Shown here piece after piece: positions 58,461 through 64,000 of a stretch of DNA of 64,000 nt. The notes below the pieces were generated by a model. That model was not told the DNA's origin. It searched no databases and worked only from the letters and a program-made list of their open reading frames with translations. The translations under genes and the position numbers were made by a program. Source of the stretch: Lithobates sylvaticus (lineage: Eukaryota > Chordata > Amphibia > Anura > Ranidae); the NCBI GenBank assembly GCA_028564925.1, contig CM053030.1, positions 379,251,833 to 379,315,832 of the forward strand, written 5' to 3'. The stretch's first letter is position 1. Every line of letters begins with the position of its first letter.

Positions 58461-59032
58461 CATGGGAGAGAGAGGTTTTAATACAACCAGAGGTATCTGT
58501 ATAATGCTGATGTTAGAGCTATCTAACTGAGCAGCATTGGAATGGTTGTAAAGTGATATTGGTGATTTTTTTCATTTATTATGTGAGCGCAATTTTTTCT
58601 CTTTTCCTAATAAAAATACCTAAGTGAGCACTATGTCAATTTTTGTATCCTTTTGAGCACTGATCCATACTTTATCACCTTTGCTGAGAAAATTTCTGGA
58701 TTTACCGAGTGACAGCTCGGAGGAGGATTGCTTAAGCCCTGAGAGAGTCCAGCTGGGTTTTTGGAGTCCAATCAATTTGAATAAAGGTGCAATAAGACCT
58801 TTGTAATGAGGGTCAATCAATAAGGTGAGTGTGTGCCACAAACAGGGTTTGTGGAGGTGTCTCCTACTACTCAATCTGATCTTACTTAACTGAACTGTCT
58901 ACATGGACCTGATAATGATTGGTGGATTATATCACAGTTTTATTCACTGACATTTATGTGAAGGACTGTTATGCGGTGATGTTGGATTATAATTATGCAC
59001 ATGTCTATAGTTAGCACAATTCTGAATTACAT

Positions 59033-59480
59033 TACAGTAAAACCTTGGATTGCAAGCATAATTTGTTGCGGAAACATGCTTGTAATCCAAAGCACTTGTA
59101 TATAAAAGGGAATTTCCCCATAAGAAATAAAGGAAACTCAGATGATTTGTTCCATAACCATTTATTCATAGGTCCTTCAGTTTATAGTCCATAAAAAATG
59201 ATTATAGCAATGGGATAACAGCCTCCACAAGGGGATTAAAAGCAGAATCCAGCAGGAGTTACAGAGTATTAAAAGAGAAGAGAGGTTCCTCTAAGTGTAG
59301 CAATATGGTTACATTTAATGAAGTTACAACATTTAGCAACACACATGTTTGATGATTTAGCCCGGGTTCACACTAGTGCGATCTCAGAGATCACATGTGA
59401 TTCACACCCACACTGCAGGTGCCGATCACATGCGCTCTCTGAGCAATGTGAGTTCAGCCATACAGAGGCAATCACGCATG
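59033..59480. mobile_element. Two MITE-like fragments inside PLE copy 2
   Basis: 59033-59330: CAGTAAAACCTTGGATTGCA with GCTTGTAATCCAAAGCAC forms an inverted pair (TTGGATTGCAAGC against GCTTGTAATCCAA), then CCCCATAAGAAATAAAGGAA; this is a common vertebrate MITE type. 59360-59480: CCCGGGTTCACACTAGTGCG, with the terminus type also seen at 51519-51532. Neither has both ends. Confidence 0.5.
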
Positions 59481-59532
59481 CAGGGGGGTTGTTTAGACAT
59501 GCCAAGCAATCTGGGCCTTTCTTAAACAAACC

Positions 59533-61170
59533 ATGAAGGAAATTGATAGTGTTTCCCTCCCAAGCCAAATTTCCGGTAATTTCACACAAGTGCAACAACA
59601 AGCCCTAACAAGCCTCATCCAGAATGACCAGATTATTATCAAACCAGCCGATAAGGGCGTGGTCATGATGGATAGGAATCAGTACACACAGATGTGTGGC
59701 ACAATTCTGAGCAATACAGAGTGGTATAAACCAGTTTCCAAGGATCTGCTAACTGATTTCAGGTCCAAGTACAAAGCCATTATAGTTCAGGCATATAAGA
59801 AATGCCTTATTGATAAGTATTTAGAAAGAAAGTGGCCTATCACATCCACCTTCTATGCCCTCCAGAAGGTCCACAAAAATCGAAACAACCCCCCCTAGAT
59901 GCCGATAGTCTCCGGAATTGGATACCATATGGAAACGGCAAGTAAATATGTAGATAGCCAAATAAGACCCCACGTCATGAGTTTACCATCATATTTGAAA
60001 GACACTCTGGAGTTGCTAAAAGTAATTGAAGGCCTTACTGTTCCAGCTGGAGCAATGTTAGTGGCTATTGACATCGAGGCCCTATACTCCAGCATCCCCC
60101 ATGGAAAGGTGAGTGAGATAGTCTCAGGTTTCCTGAGGGAACAGGATAGAAACAACTGGCAATTATGTAACTTTGTCACAACACTGTTGGAACATATTTT
60201 GACATCTAATATCTTCCTGTTCAATAGGTCCACTTACCTCCAGGTGCAGGGGGTTGCGATGGGGAACACAAAATGAACTTTCAGAGTTTATGATATTCAG
60301 CTCAGTTAATCACTAACTTGAAATTTACTATGCAGTCGGATGCATACAGCATCCCATTTCTGGATCTACGATTGTTTCTAAACCCTGATGGATCTATATA
60401 TAGCACTTTGTACCGTAAAGAAACCGCCAGTAATACCATTCTGCATTACTCTAGTGCCCATCCTCATTCTCTAGTATGTAGCATTCCATTCAGTAAGCAC
60501 CTCAAGCTGCGTTGAAACTGTGCCAAAGAGGAGGACTTTGAAACTGAAGCTAAAGCCCTCTTTGGGCGCCTATTAACTAGGAGCTACAGAAAAAATGTCC
60601 TGAAAAAGGCATATTAGAGGGCAAGGACTAATAAACGAGAACAATTTATCTTTAAACCTAGGGCCCAGAACAGTAATTCTACTACCAAGTTAATAACCAC
60701 CTTTAGTGCCCATCAGGACCAGTTCCGTGCATTAGCCCATAATTGGCATTTCCTTGCAGAGAACCCTAAAATTTCTAAATACATATCAGATCATCTAGAG
60801 ATAGTCTACAGGAGATCTCGTTCTGTAAAGGATAGTTTGGTGCATACCCACTACTCGCTCCTAGAATTTTTGTAGGGAGCAGTGGGTGGTAGAGGCACCT
60901 ACAGATGTAGTAGCTGTGACCAATGCCCTTGGATTAGGGAGGGTGATGGCTGCCCACTACCTTGAGGTGGTTATCTAAAATCCAGGACATATGCTGATTG
61001 TCGCACTATAGGGGTGGTATATTTGGCTACTTGCATTTGTGGCACCTTTTACATTGGAAAGACCAAAAGTACCTTTGCGAGACGAATACAGGATCACCTG
61101 TATTATCTCAATATGGGTCTATTATACAATCCAAATTGCCAGCATGTAGTTCTTAATCATGTGAAAAATG
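59533..61170 (+). pseudogene. Penelope-like RT/GIY-YIG gene, decayed, catalytic box lost
   Basis: PLE blocks in order: IIIKPADKGVVMMDRNQYTQ (59635-59694), TSTFYALQKVHKNRNNPP (59845-59895), MPIVSGIGYHME (59899), VAIDIEALYSSIPHGK (first Asp, about 60062-60109) and YLQVQGVAMGN (60235-60267). Then the part that should contain YxDD is missing, and the text jumps to AYSIPFLDLRLFLNPDGSIY (60339-60400). The linker has FETEAKALFGRLLTRSY and KLITTFSAHQDQFRALAHNW. The Cys block CSSCDQCPW (about 60910) precedes GVVYLATCICGTFYIGKTKS (GIY-YIG, about 61010-61070). Several stops, for example TAG at 59896-59898. The different blocks compared with 38-46 kb place it in another PLE family. Confidence 0.88.
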
Positions 61171-61185
61171 TAGGGAATACTGCGC

Positions 61186-61680
61186 TGTCCTAAAATTATA
61201 GTGATACACACAGAGGGAACGCCCAGATCTGAGCCGCTGAGGACCAGATTGTGTGTCCACCATATTGGTGAAGGGCAAATTGCCCTGACTTAAAAAACAT
61301 ATGCTAGCTCAGAGGCAGCGATAGGTTAAAAGAAAAAAATCGGTATACTATCGGGGATGTATAAGAAAAACACCGCGACTCAAAAAAGGGGGATATGGAC
61401 AACACCCTAAACCTGCCGCACCAGCGCAACTCGGCCGATTCTCCGCAAAACAGCCAGGCAGCACCAAGGCAAAGCCGGGTCTCGCCCTATACCCAAAGAT
61501 CAATTAGAGTCATGGTGGAGGCAAATGTTATCATCATCATATTTTAAACATAGATAACAATAGAAAGGCCTTTCGCCTCATTACTGGCCAAAAAATCAAA
61601 CCTAAATTATAATACCGAGTTAAGGTTATATATTAAGTTTGTCAACCCGCTTAATCATTGAGCATACCTCATAAGTGATA
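61186..61680. other. Possible PLE terminal sequence, no gene
   Basis: Follows the GIY-YIG remnant directly and includes TATAGTGATACACACAGAGG. No paired ends or protein similarity were recognised, and no hammerhead core was found. Confidence 0.35.
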
Positions 61681-62511
61681 TACCGTATTTATCGGCGTAT
61701 AACACGCACTTTTTTTCCCCCTAAAAATCGAGGGAAAGTCGTGGGTGCGTGTTATACGCCGATACCCCAAAAAAAAAATTCAAAAATGGCAAAAATGGCA
61801 AGCGCCGCCAAAAAATAGCGAGCGCCGCCGAAAAAGACCGAGGCGCGGCCGAAAAAACCCGAAGCCGCGCCGGAATAGACCGAGCAGACTGTTCGGCTCT
61901 ACTCGGAGTCCCGCCTCCCTGCGCTCGTTCCGGAAACAGCAGGGAGGCGGGACCGCGATCGGAGCTGAACAGTCGGCTCGGCCTTTTCCGGGGCCGCTTC
62001 GGTCTTTTTCGGCCGCGCCTCTGACTTTTTCGGCGGCGCACGCGACAGAGTCTCGGCGGCGGGAAATTTAAACCCGGACCGGACTTCTAATGTCGCTGGG
62101 CATGGCTGCAATGACGCTGGCAAGGTACAACGTCCCTGGGCAAGGCTGCAATGATGCTGGGCAAGGCTGCAATGACGCTGGGCATGGCTGCAATGACGCT
62201 GGGCATGGCTGCAATGACGCTGGGCATGGCTGCAATGACGCTGGGCATGGCTGCAATGACGCTGGGCAAGGCTGCACTGACGCTGGGCAAGGCTGCACTG
62301 ACGCTGGGCAAGGCTGCACTGACGCTGGGCAAGGCTGCAATGACGCTGGGCAAGGCTGCAATGACACTGGGCAAGCTGCAAATGACGCTTAAATGTAAGT
62401 TTTTTTTTTTCCCTAAACTTCCCTCCTAAAACTTTTTTTCCTTAAAATGCCCTCCTAAACTTGGGGTGCGTGTTATACGCCGGTGCGTGTTATACGCCGA
62501 TAAATACGGTA
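61681..62511. mobile_element. DNA element with 29-bp inverted ends and internal minisatellite
   Basis: TACCGTATTTATCGGCGTAT (61681) is mirrored by GATAAATACGGTA ending 62511, extending through the AACACGCAC step. A second copy of GTGCGTGTTATACGCCGATA lies just inside the left end (61746). The interior has a GC-rich inverted repeat (61800-62050, GCGGCCGAAAAA facing TTTTTCGGCCGC). A TA target duplication is possible (flanks ATA and TA), but the edge is ambiguous, so the superfamily is not assigned. The Arg/Pro-rich frames inside are not convincing genes. Confidence 0.7.
62088..62395. repeat. Minisatellite, unit 21 bp (GACGCTGGGCAAGGCTGCAAT)
   Basis: About 14 copies. The unit length is a multiple of three, so all frames stay open and give 7-residue periodic translations on both strands (for example AMTLGMA). 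Variants are GGCAAGG/GGCATGG and GCAATG/GCACTG, in blocks. It is inside the terminal-repeat element. Confidence 0.95.
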
Positions 62512-62599
62512 ATGTAAAAAATTCATAAAAAATTATTATTATAAAAAGGAATCAAAAAAAACTGAGTGATCAGTAAAAGAGGAGAGAACATTTATTTAT

Positions 62600-64000
62600 A
62601 TATAGAATTATATCAACATTGTTAGAGGACGAAGTGGATTGAGATTTATCTAATTAGGGTGGCTGCTAATCTAGCCAAGTATGGGCTATCAGTATGAACA
62701 CAAATGGGTGCCAGGGACTCAGATTTGGTTCACATTAAAGCAAAAAAATTTCTTTTAGCTGAGGAAATAATACCACATAAATATAGAAATAGAGAAACCT
62801 AGTCTCATTAGTGTGTCACTCCTGAGCACACAACGCATGCATAACAAGGCCTATGTAGTTCATGATGATGTAATCAGTCATGGCCTACATGGTTCATTAT
62901 AACATGATCAATTGAAAATATAGTGCATATTCTGAACTATACTATAAAACAAAGAACTGTAATTGGGTCTATTTTCGAAATGCCCAGGGATCAGTTCTCC
63001 TTTGAAATATGAATTATGGAAAACAGGTTGCTCTTGTCATTGGAAATTGTACATAAATCTGATTTGGGGTTGCAATTCACAACAATGACAAGGGTCTATC
63101 CTGCTCTGATACTGATCTAGAGTTGAGGTCTACCATTTTATTAACTATTGTCAATGAAGCAGTTGACATCAGTATCTATATTAAGGCCATGAGGGGCATA
63201 GCAGCGGACCCTATGGATCCAGGACATCTCTAGCTTAGATAATTCCCTTACCAGAGAACTCCCCCTCCAATGGGCGCTGTATTTGTCTATGCCTAAAAAT
63301 AGAGTATTGGCTGGGTTTCGGTCATGATGAATGGCATAATGCTTAGAAACAGAGTGAAATCTAAAACCGTTCTTGATGTTAGTGATATGTTCTCCTATCC
63401 TCACTTGCATAGAGCGTTTTGTCCTTCCGATGTATTGATATCCACAAGGGCACTGAAGCAAGTATACTACGCCGGTTGAACTACAGGTGACAAAAGGTTT
63501 AATTTTGTGAACCACAGAAGTACTGGTAGAGACAAAAGTCTCAGTTTTCCTCAATTTGCTTTTATTGAGTGTACAGAGCTGACACTTGCGGCATTGGTGG
63601 TAGCCGGTGATGTTCTGAAAGAAAGAAACCTTCTTGACAGGAGGGTTGATTGCATTAGGGGCAATCTTGTCACGGAGGCAGGGTGCTCCCTTAAATATTA
63701 GTTCAGGTTGTGGGGGTAGGAATGTCTTAATGATATTATCATTCCCCAAGAGATGCCAATGTTTACGCAAGATCTTTTTGAGGACATAGTGTTGAGTTGA
63801 GAAAGTCGTAATAAGAGGTAGAGAAGGTCTCTTACTGGCCTTTTTAGGGCCATCAACCAACAACTGTGATCTATCCAGCCCCGCCACTTCTTCTAGTGTT
63901 TTATTAAGTAGCACCTGATCATATCCTTTGTCAAGGAGTCTATTCTTGAGTACACCTGCTTGGACTTTATAATCATCAATACTGGTACAGTTTCGCCTCA
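62600..64000 (-). mobile_element. Penelope-like element (copy 3), runs off the window
   Basis: The minus strand carries the C-terminal half of a PLE gene (63141-64000) and about 0.5 kb of 3' sequence. The 3' limit is not visible. GTAGTTCATGATGATGTAATCAGTCATGGCC near 62857 forms a partial repeat with GGCCTACATGGTTCAT nearby. Confidence 0.75.
63141..64000 (-). CDS. Penelope-like protein, linker and GIY-YIG endonuclease (partial, open)
   Basis: An uninterrupted frame from the window edge to the stop near 63141, about 285 codons. It starts inside the post-RT block RRNCTSIDDYKVQAGVLKNR and runs through LRKHWHLLGND and FKGAPCLRDKIAPNAINPPV. Next come the Cys-rich NITGYHQCRKCQLCTLNKS (zinc-binding type), then GVVYLLQCPCGYQYIGRTKR (GIY-YIG core) with SMQVRIGEHITNIKNG carrying the conserved Arg. 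The C-terminus is SKLEMSWIHRVRCYAPHGLN. The endonuclease nicks target DNA for insertion. The RT half lies beyond the window. It is the least-broken coding segment here; whether the element is still intact cannot be judged from this part. Confidence 0.85.
   Translation of the reverse strand, partial: RRNCTSIDDYKVQAGVLKNRLLDKGYDQVLLNKTLEEVAGLDRSQLLVDGPKKASKRPSLPLITTFSTQHYVLKKILRKHWHLLGNDNIIKTFLPPQPELIFKGAPCLRDKIAPNAINPPVKKVSFFQNITGYHQCRKCQLCTLNKSKLRKTETFVSTSTSVVHKIKPFVTCSSTGVVYLLQCPCGYQYIGRTKRSMQVRIGEHITNIKNGFRFHSVSKHYAIHHDRNPANTLFLGIDKYSAHWRGSSLVRELSKLEMSWIHRVRCYAPHGLNIDTDVNCFIDNS

Larger units (their letters stand above)
58200..61185 (+). mobile_element. Penelope-like element (copy 2), foldback head and decayed gene
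   Basis: The 5' part (58220-59020) folds back: CATAACAGTCCTTCA at 58361 is mirrored by TGAAGGACTGTTATG at 58960, with the flanking sequence. It carries a hammerhead-like motif. A decayed RT/GIY-YIG gene follows at 59533-61170. Between them are a MITE-like fragment (59033-59330) and another (59360-59480). Sequence beyond 61175 starts ACTGCGCTGTCC, resembling the GCGCT-type ends of the other palindromic elements. Confidence 0.75.

Noticed and set aside
61721-62381. Arg-rich and Cys/His/Gln-rich frames of 90-160 codons
   Set aside because: They arise from the GC-rich inverted repeat and the 21-bp minisatellite, whose unit is divisible by three and keeps all frames open.
62850-62920. CATGATGATGTAATCAGTCATGG resembling a hammerhead 5' half
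   Set aside because: There is no GAAAC block at the right distance, and the stretch is better explained as part of a local repeat of GGCC(T)ATGTAGTTCAT.
1-64000. Host protein-coding exons, tRNA or rRNA genes
   Set aside because: No frame with host-gene character, no splice-bounded homologous block, and no tRNA or rRNA signature was found; unique stretches (for example 19-21 kb, 24.4-25.5 kb, 56.3-57.1 kb) show nothing that I could support.

Overview
The window looks like repeat-rich nuclear DNA from an anuran amphibian, probably a ranid frog. This is inferred from the mix of elements: L1/Tx1-type and CR1-type LINEs, Penelope-like elements (PLEs) with hammerhead-like motifs, a Tc1 element with long inverted ends, ZBED-type hAT and Harbinger-type elements, and several TTAA-flanked elements ending in CCACTT. 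I found no convincing host gene, rRNA, tRNA or CRISPR array. Almost every long reading frame is either a decayed transposon protein or the translation of a tandem repeat.

Layout by region. 0-9 kb: a terminal-repeat element carrying a minisatellite, two CR1-like LINE 3' ends on the minus strand (one interrupted by a Harbinger MITE), two nested TTAA elements and a hAT-type element with a perfect 8-bp target duplication. 9-15 kb: the 5' part of an L1-type LINE, a duplicated flank, about 1 kb of interleaved sequence that is probably a consensus error, and a 2.2-kb palindrome. 15-22.7 kb: Harbinger-type body fragments, TTAA elements with 20-23 bp minisatellites, a LINE scrap and two solo LTRs. 22.7-24.4 kb: a complete-length but decayed Tc1 transposon. 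25.5-33 kb: a hAT (ZBED-type) transposase pseudogene on the minus strand, broken up by a 2.3-kb foldback and a 1.3-kb terminal-repeat element. 33-34.5 kb: a ~34-bp satellite.

35-49.4 kb is one L1-type LINE (ORF1, endonuclease, reverse transcriptase). It is split by an 8.2-kb insertion consisting of two Penelope-like elements head to head, forming a giant palindrome flanked by a 16-bp target duplication. A Harbinger MITE later landed at the right-hand junction. 49.4-58 kb holds a Harbinger arm, a second (apparently perfect) 1.4-kb palindrome with its own target duplication, and another TTAA element. 58-64 kb holds two more Penelope-like copies and a terminal-repeat element with a 21-bp minisatellite.

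The most interesting signal is that several palindromic or foldback insertions carry hammerhead-ribozyme-like cores (about 13.8, 38.9, 45.4, 53.3 and 58.4 kb). One pair sits inside a recognisable PLE, and the others sit in elements with no protein. This suggests a group of non-autonomous, PLE-related palindromic retroelements. The main caution is that some palindromes and the mosaic at 11.6-12.5 kb could be assembly products.
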